Of a stretch of 52,114 bases of DNA, positions 40,299 to 50,308 are shown piece after piece. A model generated the notes under the pieces. That model did no database searches. It was not told the origin of the DNA and saw nothing but the letters and a program-made list of their open reading frames with translations. Made by a program: the position numbers and the translations under genes. Every line of letters starts with the position of its first letter. Positions within the stretch are counted from its first letter, which is position 1. The stretch is from an uncultured Cetobacterium sp. (GTDB taxonomy: Bacteria; Fusobacteriota; Fusobacteriia; Fusobacteriales; Fusobacteriaceae): NCBI GenBank assembly GCA_949293295.1, contig CASFCG010000018.1, positions 1 to 52,114 on the forward strand, given 5' to 3'.

Positions 40299-41150
40299 TT
40301 AATTTAATGCTGATGCTCCTCCAACAATCTCAGTTATCTCTTGAGTTATTGAAGTTTGTCTTCTTCTGTTATACTCTAATGTCAATCCTTTTATCATCTC
40401 TTCGGCATTATCAGTTGCAGTTTTCATAGCGTTTTTTCTGGCTGAATGCTCACTAGCTGTATTATCTAATAATGCTTTATATAGTTCAATATTTAAATAT
40501 TTTGGTAGTAAGGATGATAAAATATCCTCTGGTGATGGCTCAAAAATATATGATTTATTTGTTGTTCCTTCTACTCTTTCGATTGGAATTAGCTTTTTCA
40601 CTGTTAAATCACTGGCTAAAGCTGACACGAACTTGTTATATATAACATATACCTCATCAAAAATATTATCATAATAACATTTAACTATGTTTTTGCTAAT
40701 CTCCTTAGCACTACTAAACATAGTTTCTGGAATAAGTTGAGTATATTCAGATTTTAAGTTGTAATTTCTTTTCAAACAATAATCTCGTGCTTTTCTTCCA
40801 ATTGCTATTATTGAGATATCTTTTCCACTATTTTCTTCAATCAATTTTTCTAGCCTTTTTAATGTATTACTATTAAAGCTTCCCGCAAGTCCTCTATCAG
40901 ATGTCATTACAACTATTCCAATTTTTTTTACTTCATTTCTTCCGTCAAAAAGAGGGTGTTTTTCGCTCTTTATACCAGAAGCTATATTTTGTAAAATATT
41001 AGTTATGCTTTCAGAATACGGCTTTGATTGAGCTACTACTGTTGAAAACTTTTTAAATTTTGTAGTAGAAACTATCTCCATAGCTTTTGTGATTTGGTGA
41101 GTAGACTGAACGCTTTTTATTCTATTTTTTATCTCTCTTGTTCCAGCCAT
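40299..41150 (-). CDS. atpG: ATP synthase F1 subunit gamma
   Basis: The 283-residue central-stalk subunit begins [33 protein letters not shown] and ends [22 protein letters not shown], the two coiled-coil helices that turn inside alpha3beta3. The middle [12 protein letters not shown] is also typical. It lies between atpA and atpD as usual. Confidence 0.98.
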   Translation of the reverse strand: MAGTREIKNRIKSVQSTHQITKAMEIVSTTKFKKFSTVVAQSKPYSESITNILQNIASGIKSEKHPLFDGRNEVKKIGIVVMTSDRGLAGSFNSNTLKRLEKLIEENSGKDISIIAIGRKARDYCLKRNYNLKSEYTQLIPETMFSSAKEISKNIVKCYYDNIFDEVYVIYNKFVSALASDLTVKKLIPIERVEGTTNKSYIFEPSPEDILSSLLPKYLNIELYKALLDNTASEHSARKNAMKTATDNAEEMIKGLTLEYNRRRQTSITQEITEIVGGASALN

Positions 41151-41164
41151 TTTCCCACCCCTTT

Positions 41165-42667
41165 TTAATTAAAATTTTTCTTGAAATTTATAATTGTATT
41201 GCTAATTTTTTCTTCTAGTTCTTTTGATAAAGCTTTTTTCTCTAAAATTTCATCTAAGATAGTAGTTGTATTTTTTATCTCAACTAGAAGTTCTCTTTCA
41301 AATCTTCTAACATCTTCAAGAGCAATATCATCAAGGTAACCATTTATTACCATATAGAAAGATATAACCTGTTGTTCAACTGGATATGGATTATATTGAG
41401 ATTGTTTTAGTACCTCCATGATTCTATGTCCTCTTTCCAATTGAGCTTTAGTAGCTTTATCCAAATCTGAACCAAATTGAGCAAACGTTAACAGCTCTGT
41501 ATATTGAGCTAATTCTAATTTTACTTTTGCCGCAACTTGTTTCATAGCTTTTATCTGTGCAGAACCTCCAACCCTTGATACAGATATTCCAGCATTAATA
41601 GCTGGTCTAAATCCAGAGTTAAACAGTTGCGCATCTAAGAATATTTGTCCATCTGTAATTGAAATAACATTTGTAGGAATATATGCAGATACATCTCCTG
41701 CCTGTGTTTCAATTATCGGTAAAGCTGTAATTGACCCTCCACCTAATTCATCAGAAAGTTTTGCAGCTCTTTCTAATAATCTTGAGTGTAGATAGAATAC
41801 ATCTCCTGGATATGCTTCTCTTCCAGGTGGTCTTTTTAACAATAGAGACATCTCTCTATAAGCCACCGCATGTTTAGATAAATCATCATATATGATTAGA
41901 ACAGCTTCTCCTTTATCCATAAAATACTCTCCCATAGCCACTCCAGAGTATGGTGCTAAGTATTGTAATGGTGCTGATTCGGAAGCAGTAGCAGCTACAA
42001 CTATTGTATACTCCATAGCTCCTGCATCTTCCAATCTTTTTACGATTTGAGCAACTGTAGACCTTTTTTGTCCAATAGCTACGTAGATACATTTTACCCC
42101 TGTACCTTTTTGATTTATTATAGCGTCGATAGCTACTGCTGTTTTTCCAGTTTGTCTATCTCCTATAATCAACTCTCTTTGTCCTCTTCCGATAGGAACC
42201 ATTCCATCTATTGATTTTATACCAGTTTGTAATGGTTCAGATACCGGCTTTCTAGAGATAATTCCAGAGGCTTTTCTCTCTATCTCCATATATTTCTCAA
42301 ATTTTATTTCACCTTTTCCGTCTATAGGTTCTCCTAGGGCGTTTACTACTCTTCCTAATAAGGATTCACCAGCTGGAACAGAAGCGATTCTTCCAGTTGC
42401 ATTAACCTCATCTCCCTCTTTAATCTTTGTATAATCTCCAAGTATAACAGCACCTACATTATCCTCTTCTAAGTTTAGAACCATTCCTGTTATTCCGTTA
42501 GGAAACTCTAGTAATTCTCCAGCCTTTGCACTACTTAATCCATAGATTCTGGCAATACCGTCTCCTACTTCTAATACAGAACCGGAAGTTTTTACATCAA
42601 GACTTTTTTTATAGTTCTCAATCTCAGTTTTTATTATATTGCTTACCTCTTCTGGTCTGATATTCAA
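41165..42667 (-). CDS. atpA: ATP synthase F1 subunit alpha
   Basis: The 500-residue protein has the P-loop [37 protein letters not shown], and [29 protein letters not shown]. The start is TTG, about 10 bases after AGGAGG, a less usual choice that together with GTG for atpD could tune F1 subunit output. It forms the non-catalytic nucleotide sites. Confidence 0.98.
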   Translation of the reverse strand: MNIRPEEVSNIIKTEIENYKKSLDVKTSGSVLEVGDGIARIYGLSSAKAGELLEFPNGITGMVLNLEEDNVGAVILGDYTKIKEGDEVNATGRIASVPAGESLLGRVVNALGEPIDGKGEIKFEKYMEIERKASGIISRKPVSEPLQTGIKSIDGMVPIGRGQRELIIGDRQTGKTAVAIDAIINQKGTGVKCIYVAIGQKRSTVAQIVKRLEDAGAMEYTIVVAATASESAPLQYLAPYSGVAMGEYFMDKGEAVLIIYDDLSKHAVAYREMSLLLKRPPGREAYPGDVFYLHSRLLERAAKLSDELGGGSITALPIIETQAGDVSAYIPTNVISITDGQIFLDAQLFNSGFRPAINAGISVSRVGGSAQIKAMKQVAAKVKLELAQYTELLTFAQFGSDLDKATKAQLERGHRIMEVLKQSQYNPYPVEQQVISFYMVINGYLDDIALEDVRRFERELLVEIKNTTTILDEILEKKALSKELEEKISNTIINFKKNFN

Positions 42668-42687
42668 CTGAATTACACCTCCTAATT

Positions 42688-43212
42688 TTATCTATGTGTT
42701 AGAGTTTCTAGTTGTTTCTTGATACTTCCATCAATAACTTTATCCCCTATTTTTATAACTCCTCCACCTATTAGAGATTTATCAACTTTTACAGTCAATT
42801 TAACTTTTTTCCCTGTATTTCTTTCTAATTTTTCTATTAGTTTTGTTTTTTGTTCCTCTGTTAATTCAGAAGCAAAAAAACTTTCCACATCTAAAATTCT
42901 ATTTTTAGCGTAGTCAATTTTTACAAATTCTGCAACAATCTCTCTTATTTCAGAGATTCGTCCTTTTTCTAAAATGTAAAAAAGAGTATTTAACCCCTCT
43001 TCAGATGAGTTTGAAAATAGTTTTTTTAAGCTTTCTTTCTTTTGCTCTGTCTTAATTAAAGGATGAGTTATAAAGTTCTTAAAATCGACATTTGTTTTAT
43101 AAAGTTCCATTACCGAATTTAATACTTCATATATTGATTTTACTTCATTCTTTTCTTCTGCTATCTCATAGATTGCTTCAGCATATCTTTTTCCAATTTG
43201 ATTTCCTATCAT
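42688..43212 (-). CDS. atpH: ATP synthase F1 subunit delta
   Basis: The 174-residue protein begins [19 protein letters not shown] and ends [23 protein letters not shown], both typical of the delta (OSCP) subunit that joins F1 to the peripheral stalk. Its start overlaps the atpF stop by 4 bases. Confidence 0.96.
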   Translation of the reverse strand: MIGNQIGKRYAEAIYEIAEEKNEVKSIYEVLNSVMELYKTNVDFKNFITHPLIKTEQKKESLKKLFSNSSEEGLNTLFYILEKGRISEIREIVAEFVKIDYAKNRILDVESFFASELTEEQKTKLIEKLERNTGKKVKLTVKVDKSLIGGGVIKIGDKVIDGSIKKQLETLTHR

Positions 43213-43715
43213 CTTAGTTCCCCTACCTCATCTATAAATTTATCAGTTAGGGCTGTTGTTAAATCTGAGTTTAAGTTCTCTTTTATTATTTTTTCAGCCA
43301 ATGAAACAGCGAGTTTACTCATCTCTTTTTCTAACTCTTTTTTTGCAGATTGTTTCATTTTTTCTATTTCAGCTTCCGCTGATTTTATCATTTTTTCTCT
43401 TTGAGTTGTTGCTTCAGAGATAATAGCTTCTTTCCTTTCTTCAGCTTTTCTTTCTGCTAATTGTACTATTTCAGATGCTTCTTTTTTAGCGTTCTTTAGT
43501 ATTATATTTGCTTCTTCTTTATCAGAGAAAGCTTTTTCGTTATTTCTTTTTGCTTCCAAAATCTCTTCAGCAATCTTCTCTCTTCTCTTTTTTATAATTA
43601 TCATAAGTGGCTTTTTTAAAAATTTATTGAACAGAAATACTAATATAAAGAAGTTTATTATCTGCCAAAACATATTGATATCTATTGATACAGCTGGCAT
43701 ATTTGTTGGTGTCAA
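43209..43715 (-). CDS. atpF: ATP synthase Fo subunit b
   Basis: The 168-residue subunit has one N-terminal membrane span (WQIINFFILVFLFNKFLKKPL) followed by a long charged coiled-coil rich in Lys, Glu and Ala. A single b gene is present, so the stalk is probably a homodimer. The genes lie in the order atpE-atpF-atpH. Confidence 0.96.
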   Translation of the reverse strand: MTPTNMPAVSIDINMFWQIINFFILVFLFNKFLKKPLMIIIKKRREKIAEEILEAKRNNEKAFSDKEEANIILKNAKKEASEIVQLAERKAEERKEAIISEATTQREKMIKSAEAEIEKMKQSAKKELEKEMSKLAVSLAEKIIKENLNSDLTTALTDKFIDEVGELR

Positions 43716-43763
43716 GTTTCTCCCTCCTTTCTAATAGCTTTAATTTTAACAACTTTAATCTGT

Positions 43764-44048
<285 letters not shown>

Positions 44049-44059
44049 CTAAATATTTT

Positions 44060-44875
44060 TTATTTTGTGATTTCAGGACACTCTGCGTCCCCTAATGAAC
44101 CTTGAATATATACCATACTCAACATTAAAAATACGAAACTTTGAACAACTCCACTAAATATATCAAAATATAGATGTAATGGTGCTGGTATAACCATTGG
44201 AGCTGCCTTATAGATAAGTCCCATTATTACCATTCCTGCAAACATATTTCCAAACAAACGGATAGATATATTTGTTGGTTTTGCCAACTCTCCAACTATG
44301 TTAATTGGTAACATAAATGGCATTGGCTCTAACAACCCTTTAAAATATCCTAGTACTCCATTTATTTTGAAACTTGTTCCCAAGAATACAGCTGTTGTAA
44401 GTAATGCTAAACCTACGGTTGTATTTAAATCAGCTGTTGGAGCTCTGAAAGCTGGTGCAATAGAAAATATCCCATCCTTTATAGTTGCCCAAGGTATTGG
44501 AATGAATGACAAAAGATTACATCCCAATATAAATAGGAATAGTGTTGATAAGAATGAAAAATATTTATCTACCCAACCTCCGAGCATCTGTTTAATTATT
44601 CCATATAAGAAATCATATAATGATTCTAAAGCCACTTGTAAATTCCCTGGTACTACCTCTAATTTTTTTGTTCCTATTTTAAAGATAAGCCCTAACAGAA
44701 ATATTACAAACCAAGTACTTATGACAGTTATCGTAACAGGTAAACCGTATTTTCCGTCAGCATATTGCATAACAAATGGCATATTAGATAAAAAGTCTGG
44801 TAATGGAATAAAAAATAGTATTGCTGGTCCTTCAACCAATGGTGGTGTAATAAACTCAATTGGTCCTATTCTCAT
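44060..44875 (-). CDS. atpB: ATP synthase Fo subunit a
   Basis: ATG 44875 is 9 bases after AGGAGG; a GTG directly before it (44878) is also possible. The product has about 271 residues and six or so spans. ELAKPTNISIRLFGNMFAGMVIMGLIY contains the essential Arg that faces the c-ring carboxylate. Subunit a forms the Na+ half-channels. The gene is first in the atpBEFHAGDC block, and a 374-bp spacer separates it from atpI. Confidence 0.97.
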   Translation of the reverse strand: MRIGPIEFITPPLVEGPAILFFIPLPDFLSNMPFVMQYADGKYGLPVTITVISTWFVIFLLGLIFKIGTKKLEVVPGNLQVALESLYDFLYGIIKQMLGGWVDKYFSFLSTLFLFILGCNLLSFIPIPWATIKDGIFSIAPAFRAPTADLNTTVGLALLTTAVFLGTSFKINGVLGYFKGLLEPMPFMLPINIVGELAKPTNISIRLFGNMFAGMVIMGLIYKAAPMVIPAPLHLYFDIFSGVVQSFVFLMLSMVYIQGSLGDAECPEITK

Positions 44876-45249
44876 CACTTTTCACCTCCTCTCGTATAAG
44901 TAATGATTCTTTTTAGCTCATATTCAGAGCTAGAAGTTTTTGTGAAAAATTCACTATAGATATAATAATAAATAAAATTATTATTTGAAACTATCTTTAA
45001 TTATTTAGTTGTCAGCATAATATATTTATTGTAAAGCTCTCCCGCTTGAAATTTTGAAGTAGGAGTTTCTTTTATATATCCAATTTATGAAACAATCTTT
45101 TTTATTTAATTTCCAGTTGTTCAGAAAACTAATTTTTTCATCTATCTTTATAGTTTTCTATATCAAGTCATTTATATAACCCTGCTCTTTAGAAAACAAT
45201 GAGGGAATTTATTATCATAGATGAACAATCATGTTAAATTAGACTAAAA
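44876..45249 (-). other. 374-bp spacer between atpI and atpB
   Basis: No gene is visible. It holds two minus-strand hairpins: one with arms at 45039-45047 and 45057-45065 that looks like the IS605-type hairpin near rplK, and TAGCTC/GAGCTA at 44914-44932, shortly before the atpB binding site. No strong promoter was found, though a main atp promoter could be here. Such a long spacer inside an atp operon is unusual. Confidence 0.55.
45039..45065 (-). repeat. Hairpin resembling the rplK-upstream IS605-like element
   Basis: On the minus strand CTCCTACTT and AAGCGGGAG form a stem with one mismatch and one G-U pair, followed by AGCTTTAC. The surrounding GAAACTCCTACTT and GGGAGAG match the layout at 14381-14426 (GAAGCTCCCACTT and GGGAGAG). 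It may be a second relic of the same element family. Weak evidence. Confidence 0.35.
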
Positions 45250-45624
45250 TCAAGAGTTTCGGTTTTGTATAAATCTTTTTATACTATTGGAGAAAGTGAT
45301 TATTAGAATGTTTATCTTTATATTCAGTAATCCAATTACTCCCCCAATTAGCATCGGTAAACCATAAAACTTTGTGAGTAATGCCAGAAACGCCCCATAG
45401 AGTATATATCTTTTTAAATATCCGGTTACTCCTGCTTTAAAAGGCGAATTTGAAACCAAACTTGCTCTCGCGTCAAGATATATCATGTAAAATCCCAAAA
45501 TGGAGAGTAATGCTCCCAAAAACATTCCAATATATAGATATTTATTGTTTGTTAATACTCCATAAATTAAAATTATTATCGCTACAATCATAGCTCTTTT
45601 CATAATTATTTTTAACTGTTCCAT
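45250..45624 (-). CDS. atpI: ATP synthase subunit I family membrane protein
   Basis: The 124-residue protein has four predicted membrane spans and lies directly upstream of atpB, where AtpI normally occurs. The segment GMFLGALLSILGFYMIYLDARA fits the ATP_synt_I family pattern. AtpI assists assembly of the c-ring. Sequence identity in this family is low, so the call leans on position and topology. Confidence 0.8.
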   Translation of the reverse strand: MEQLKIIMKRAMIVAIIILIYGVLTNNKYLYIGMFLGALLSILGFYMIYLDARASLVSNSPFKAGVTGYLKRYILYGAFLALLTKFYGLPMLIGGVIGLLNIKINILIITFSNSIKRFIQNRNS

Positions 45625-45635
45625 ATATCACGTTC

Positions 45636-45845
45636 CTATTTTTTCATTATTAATCTATAACAGTTGTAAAATCCACTTATAATGCCAATTATCAAAAATA
45701 GTAAAAATAGAGCGTCGCTTTTATAAAGACATCTTCCAATTAGGTAATTTATAAACAAAAAAAATCCTATATTCCCTATCATAACAAAACCTAAAAAACC
45801 TAATAATGAGAAATAGCGCATAAAATCCTTATTAAAAAGTAACAT
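45636..45845 (-). CDS. AtpZ-like small membrane protein
   Basis: The 69-residue protein has two membrane spans and ends GIISGFYNCYRLIMKK, close to the Gly-rich GxxxGFxxxYR end of the AtpZ (ATPase gene 1) family. In other bacteria AtpZ and AtpI form a cation-handling or assembly module before atpB. The order atpZ-atpI-atpB supports the call. Confidence 0.75.
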   Translation of the reverse strand: MLLFNKDFMRYFSLLGFLGFVMIGNIGFFLFINYLIGRCLYKSDALFLLFLIIGIISGFYNCYRLIMKK

Positions 45846-45852
45846 CTTTACC

Positions 45853-46566
45853 TCACATCTTCTTTACTATATAGAAATCTCTCTCCCCAGCTATTTTAAC
45901 ACTTTTATCAATACATAACAAGTTTAATTTATTTTTTTCAATTTTAGTTCGGATTTCGTACTCAGAAAATAATCTTTTTTCATACACCTCTTCTAATTTC
46001 TCAAAATAACCCGTCTTGCTCTTTATAAAATAAGTAGCTTCAATAATATCTAAATCATCCTCTCGAAAAAGTTCCCAAATAATAGTCATATCCTCTCTAT
46101 TATCATAGTAAATGGAGTTTGGAAACATCTCATCCATAAATTTTCTATCCACCACATCAAAAATCAATATTCCGTTTGGATTCAGATTTTTGGAAATGCT
46201 GTCGAAAAAGTCCTCTAAATCTTCTAAGGAAGTCAAGTGATTTACAGTGTCAAATAGTGCCACCACTATATCATATTTTTCCCCAGTATCAAACTCTCTC
46301 ATATCACCTAAAAACAAGGGAATATTCATATTTTTTAATTTTTTATGTGCTATTTTTAGCATATCCTCTGAAAGGTCTAAACCTGAACACTTAAATAGGT
46401 TTTTTAATCTCAGAATTATCTCTCCAGTTCCACATCCAACTTCCAATAGATTTTTTCCATGTGGATTATACTCTATAATTTTACTTTTTACGTAATCTGT
46501 CCATTCATCATAGTTGCAATGACTCATAAACCTGTCATATATTTTGGCAAAATTTTTATAATCCAT
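45853..46566 (-). CDS. Class I SAM-dependent methyltransferase
   Basis: The 237-residue protein has the SAM-binding motif LLEVGCGTGEIILRL (about 40-54), the acidic LDLSEDML (motif II) and VVALFDTVNHL (motif IV-like). It belongs to the UbiE/Methyltransf_25-type group of small-molecule enzymes; the substrate cannot be told. It lies between glmM and atpZ with 8-base spacings and is probably part of the same minus-strand transcript. Confidence 0.88.
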   Translation of the reverse strand: MDYKNFAKIYDRFMSHCNYDEWTDYVKSKIIEYNPHGKNLLEVGCGTGEIILRLKNLFKCSGLDLSEDMLKIAHKKLKNMNIPLFLGDMREFDTGEKYDIVVALFDTVNHLTSLEDLEDFFDSISKNLNPNGILIFDVVDRKFMDEMFPNSIYYDNREDMTIIWELFREDDLDIIEATYFIKSKTGYFEKLEEVYEKRLFSEYEIRTKIEKNKLNLLCIDKSVKIAGERDFYIVKKM

Positions 46567-46574
46567 TTTGTCTC

Positions 46575-47939
46575 CTAGCTTAATTCATTTTTTATAATAT
46601 TAGCTATCTCTTTTGATATTTTTTCAACCTGTTCTTTGAGCTTTCCTTCAACCATAACTCTTACAATAGGTTCAGTTCCAGATGTTCTAACTATAACTCT
46701 TCCTAATCCTACCATTTCTCGTTCTTTCAGAGTTATAAATTCCAGTATTTTTTCATTTTTATTCCATAGGTTTTTCTTATGATTATCAACAGATACATTT
46801 ATTAAAATTTGCGGCCAATCAACAATATCTTTCACTAGTTCATTCAATTCAAGTTTTGAATCTCTAATGGCTTCAACTAATTTGACTGATGTTAAAACAC
46901 CGTCCCCTGTTGTTCCATAATCAGACAAGATAATATGTCCGGATTGTTCTCCGCCAATAGTTGCCCCAATCTCCTTCATTTTTTCCAATACATACCTATC
47001 TCCAACATTTGCTCTGATTAGTTTTAATCCTTGCTTCGATAGATAGTCTTCAAACCCCATATTACTCATAATAGTTGTTACTACCTGATTATTTTTAAGT
47101 TCGCCACTTTTTTTCATAGAGGTTGCCAAAATAGCTATTATCTTATCACCATCAACTATATTTCCATACCTATCCACTGCGATTACTCTATCAGCATCCC
47201 CATCATAAGCTATACCTAAATCAGCTTCATATCCAACGACAACTTTTGATAAAATTTCTGGATGAGTTGAACCACATTTTACATTTATATTTTTTCCATT
47301 AGGAGCGTCATTTATTATTACAACCTCAGCTTTTAAAGCTAAGAAGACTTGTTTTGCCACCCTGTAAGCTGCCCCATTAGCAGCATCTAATATTATTTTT
47401 ATCCCGGAAAAATCTCCATTAATTGATGAAATAATGTGTTCTCTGTAGTGGTAATACTCATCCTCAACATAGGTAAATCTTCCAACCTCATCCCCGGCAA
47501 TCAGGTTTTCTTGTTTAATAGTATCACTTATATCCATTAATTTTTCAATCTCTAACTCCAATTCATCAGGAAGTTTATAGCCATCCTCTCCAAATATTTT
47601 AATTCCATTATCTCTAGCCGGATTGTGAGATGCTGATATCATAATACCAGCTTTTGCTTGAGTTGTTTTTGTTAAATATGCTACCGCTGGAGTAGGTAAA
47701 ACCCCCACAAAATCTATACTCACTCCCATTGAATTTAGTCCAGCTGAGAGTGCAGACCTAAGCATATAACCAGACCTTCTTGTGTCTGACCCCATTATTA
47801 TTTTTAAACCTTTTTCATTTGGATATCTATTTTTTAAAATATATCCAAGTGCAAATCCAAGTTTTAACGCTAAATCCACTGTTAATTCTTTATTTGCTTC
47901 TCCTCTAATTCCATCCGTTCCAAAATACTTTCTTATCAA
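46575..47939 (-). CDS. glmM: Phosphoglucosamine mutase
   Basis: The 454-residue enzyme begins MIRKYFGTDGIRGEANKELT and has the active-site loop GIMISASHNPARDNGIK with phosphoserine Ser104, the metal loop AYDGDADRVIAVD, IGGEQSGHIIL and the phosphate loop VRTSGTEPIVRVMVE. It makes glucosamine-1-phosphate for peptidoglycan and lipopolysaccharide precursors. Its start overlaps the upstream gene by 4 bases. Confidence 0.98.
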   Translation of the reverse strand: MIRKYFGTDGIRGEANKELTVDLALKLGFALGYILKNRYPNEKGLKIIMGSDTRRSGYMLRSALSAGLNSMGVSIDFVGVLPTPAVAYLTKTTQAKAGIMISASHNPARDNGIKIFGEDGYKLPDELELEIEKLMDISDTIKQENLIAGDEVGRFTYVEDEYYHYREHIISSINGDFSGIKIILDAANGAAYRVAKQVFLALKAEVVIINDAPNGKNINVKCGSTHPEILSKVVVGYEADLGIAYDGDADRVIAVDRYGNIVDGDKIIAILATSMKKSGELKNNQVVTTIMSNMGFEDYLSKQGLKLIRANVGDRYVLEKMKEIGATIGGEQSGHIILSDYGTTGDGVLTSVKLVEAIRDSKLELNELVKDIVDWPQILINVSVDNHKKNLWNKNEKILEFITLKEREMVGLGRVIVRTSGTEPIVRVMVEGKLKEQVEKISKEIANIIKNELS

Positions 47940-48448
47940 AATCTTTTCTCCTCTCTCAATGATAAAAATTCACATAGAATCCCAGTAATTAAACCTGAAA
48001 TAACCCCAAGAGATAAAAATATTATCACAAAACTGATAACTCCTCTATTCATTATCTCGATGTTTCTGAATAACAACAGATATACTACAATCAATTGAAT
48101 TAGATTGTGGACTAAGGCACTGCACATGGATATACTTAGGAGAGATAGATATCTTCTATATCTAAATAAACCCATAGTTGTGAATAGTGCCCCAAGACCT
48201 GAGATTAAGCTTATTATAAAGCCAGGAGAGAAAATTGTTCCTAGAACAATTCCCAGTGTTATAACTCTCAATAATAGAATTTCCAACGCCATCTTTTTGT
48301 CATATTTCTGTAGGATAATGATTGTTACTATGTTCGAAAGTCCCAATTTTAACCAAGGAAATGGTTTAGGTATAAAACTTTCTATTAAAGAGAGATAGAG
48401 AGATAATAGCACAAAAGCGACTATATATTTTTTTCTTTTCTTTTGCAT
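47936..48448 (-). CDS. Gx transporter family membrane protein
   Basis: The 170-residue protein has five or six predicted membrane spans. The N-terminal ESFIPKPFPWLKLGLSNIVTIIIL is the signature of the family once annotated heptaprenyl diphosphate synthase component I and now called Gx transporters, S-component-like proteins often beside ApbE/NusG-domain proteins. The ligand is unknown. It sits between purB and glmM. Confidence 0.82.
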   Translation of the reverse strand: MQKKRKKYIVAFVLLSLYLSLIESFIPKPFPWLKLGLSNIVTIIILQKYDKKMALEILLLRVITLGIVLGTIFSPGFIISLISGLGALFTTMGLFRYRRYLSLLSISMCSALVHNLIQLIVVYLLLFRNIEIMNRGVISFVIIFLSLGVISGLITGILCEFLSLREEKRF

Positions 48449-48450
48449 AA

Positions 48451-49878
48451 TTAAACCTTTAATTCTGAGTCCATACCTAACAATGCATCATATTTTTTTA
48501 AAACAGGTTCCACCTCATTTTTTATAAAATCAACTACTTGTTCAGGTGCAAATCCGATAAAGTTCTTCGGTTCTAGTATCTCTTCTAAACGTTTTTTTTC
48601 TATATTTATCCTTGGATCATCTAACAGCCTCTTTATCAGATCGTTTTCTAGTCCGTCTATTTTTACTTTTTTTCCAGCCTCCATAGAGTGTTGCCGTATT
48701 ATTTCGTGAAGTTCTTGTCTATCTCCGCCATTTTTAACGCCTTCCATTATTATATATTCTGTTGCCATAAATGGAAGTTCTGCCATTATATGCTTTTCTA
48801 TCATCTTAGGATAAACAACTAATCCCTCTAAAATATTTTTCCATATGATTAAAATTGCATCCACAGCTAAGAAAGCTTGAGGCAACGCCAATCTTTTATT
48901 TGCTGAATCATCTAAAGTTCTTTCAAACCATTGAGTTGAACTTGTCATAGCTGTACTCTGTTGTAGTGCTATGACAAATTTTGCAAGAGATGAGATTCTT
49001 TCACTTCTCATGGGATTTCTTTTATAAGCCATTGCGGAAGAACCTATTTGATTTTTCTCAAATGGTTCTTCAATCTCCTTTAGATGTTGTAGAAGCCTTA
49101 AATCATTTGTAAACTTATGAGCTGATTGAGCAATATTTGCTAGTAAATTAGATATTTCAGAATCTACTTTTCTATCATATGTTTGTCCAGTTACCAAAAA
49201 TCTTTTTTTAAATCCCATTTTTTCCGCTACTTTTTCATCTAATAACTTAACCTTTTCAAAATCCCCGTTGAATAACTCTTGAAATGAAGCTTGAGTTCCT
49301 GTGGTACCTTTAACGCCTCTAAATCTCAAATTATCCTCTTTAAACTCCAACTCTTCTAAATCTAACATCAAACTTTGTAGCCATAGTGTAGCTCTTTTTC
49401 CTACTGTTGTTAGTTGTGCAGCCTGAAAATGTGTAAATCCCAGTGTTGGCAACGCTTTATATTCAAGTGCGAATTTTGTTAAACTATCAATCACATTTAT
49501 CATTTTTTTCTTAATCAGTGCTAATCCCTCTTTGATTTGGATTAAGTCAGTATTATCCCCAACAAATGCACTTGTTGCCCCTAGATGAATTATTGGTTTG
49601 GCTTTGGGTGCTATTACTCCGAATGTATGTACATGAGCCATGACATCATGTCTAAACTTTTTTTCCATCTCTTCAGCCAATTTGAAATCTATATTATAGA
49701 TATTTTCTTTCATCTGTTTTAACTGTTCATCTGTAATATCAAGTCCCAATTCTTTTTCTGTTTCAGCTAAAGCATACCATAGTTTCCTCCATGTTGAAAA
49801 TTTAAACTTTGGTGAAAAAATTTCTAGCATCTCTGTTGAACTATATCTTTCAGCTAACGGATTTGAATATTTATTCAT
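48451..49878 (-). CDS. purB: Adenylosuccinate lyase
   Basis: The 475-residue enzyme acts twice in purine synthesis, on SAICAR and on adenylosuccinate. It has HDVMAHVHTFG, HLGATSAFVGDNTDLI, the catalytic GSSAMAYKRNPMRSE loop and TLDDSANKRLALPQAFL. The length and motifs match the PurB form common in Firmicutes and Fusobacteria. GGGGAGG precedes the ATG. It stops 3 bases before the next gene. Confidence 0.97.
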   Translation of the reverse strand: MNKYSNPLAERYSSTEMLEIFSPKFKFSTWRKLWYALAETEKELGLDITDEQLKQMKENIYNIDFKLAEEMEKKFRHDVMAHVHTFGVIAPKAKPIIHLGATSAFVGDNTDLIQIKEGLALIKKKMINVIDSLTKFALEYKALPTLGFTHFQAAQLTTVGKRATLWLQSLMLDLEELEFKEDNLRFRGVKGTTGTQASFQELFNGDFEKVKLLDEKVAEKMGFKKRFLVTGQTYDRKVDSEISNLLANIAQSAHKFTNDLRLLQHLKEIEEPFEKNQIGSSAMAYKRNPMRSERISSLAKFVIALQQSTAMTSSTQWFERTLDDSANKRLALPQAFLAVDAILIIWKNILEGLVVYPKMIEKHIMAELPFMATEYIIMEGVKNGGDRQELHEIIRQHSMEAGKKVKIDGLENDLIKRLLDDPRINIEKKRLEEILEPKNFIGFAPEQVVDFIKNEVEPVLKKYDALLGMDSELKV

Positions 49879-49888
49879 TTTTCCTCCC

Positions 49889-50308
49889 CTAAATAGTTTT
49901 ATTTTTTAGTTGCATTATAACAGCTGTTTCCCCATTTGAGTAGTAATTTTTACGTTTTGAAATCTCTTTAAATCCTATTTTTTTATACAGACCTATTGCT
50001 GTATGATTTGTTTCTTTTACTTCTAAAAACAAATCTTGAGTGAAATTATCCAAATAGAATTGAAAAAGTGCTTTTGCTCGACCCTTTCCTCGTTCATTTT
50101 GAAGAACTCCGATTTTAATCACCTCATAAAGTTCAATGGCATCATATAGAATCAAATAAGAGGTTATCTCTTTATCAACAAGAAAGATATACCTATCATT
50201 CTCAAACATCTGTTTAAAATTCTCATAACTGTATGCTTCTTTTTGAAATATATCTTTTTCTAGCGTATAGATATTATCCAGTAATCTCTTGGTAACTATC
50301 TCTATCAT
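49889..50308 (-). CDS. GNAT-family N-acetyltransferase (RimI-like)
   Basis: The 139-residue protein has the acetyl-CoA loop VLQNERGKGRAKALFQFYLD and the C-terminal LEVKETNHTAIGLYKKIGFKEISKRKNYY, the layout of RimI-type ribosomal protein acetyltransferases. The exact RimI identity is uncertain because small GNAT enzymes look alike. Its start overlaps the lepB stop (TAATG). Confidence 0.85.
   Translation of the reverse strand: MIEIVTKRLLDNIYTLEKDIFQKEAYSYENFKQMFENDRYIFLVDKEITSYLILYDAIELYEVIKIGVLQNERGKGRAKALFQFYLDNFTQDLFLEVKETNHTAIGLYKKIGFKEISKRKNYYSNGETAVIMQLKNKTI

Noticed and set aside
46575-48448. glmS-type ribozyme or riboswitch near glmM
   Set aside because: glmM overlaps the preceding gene by 4 bases, leaving no leader for such an element.
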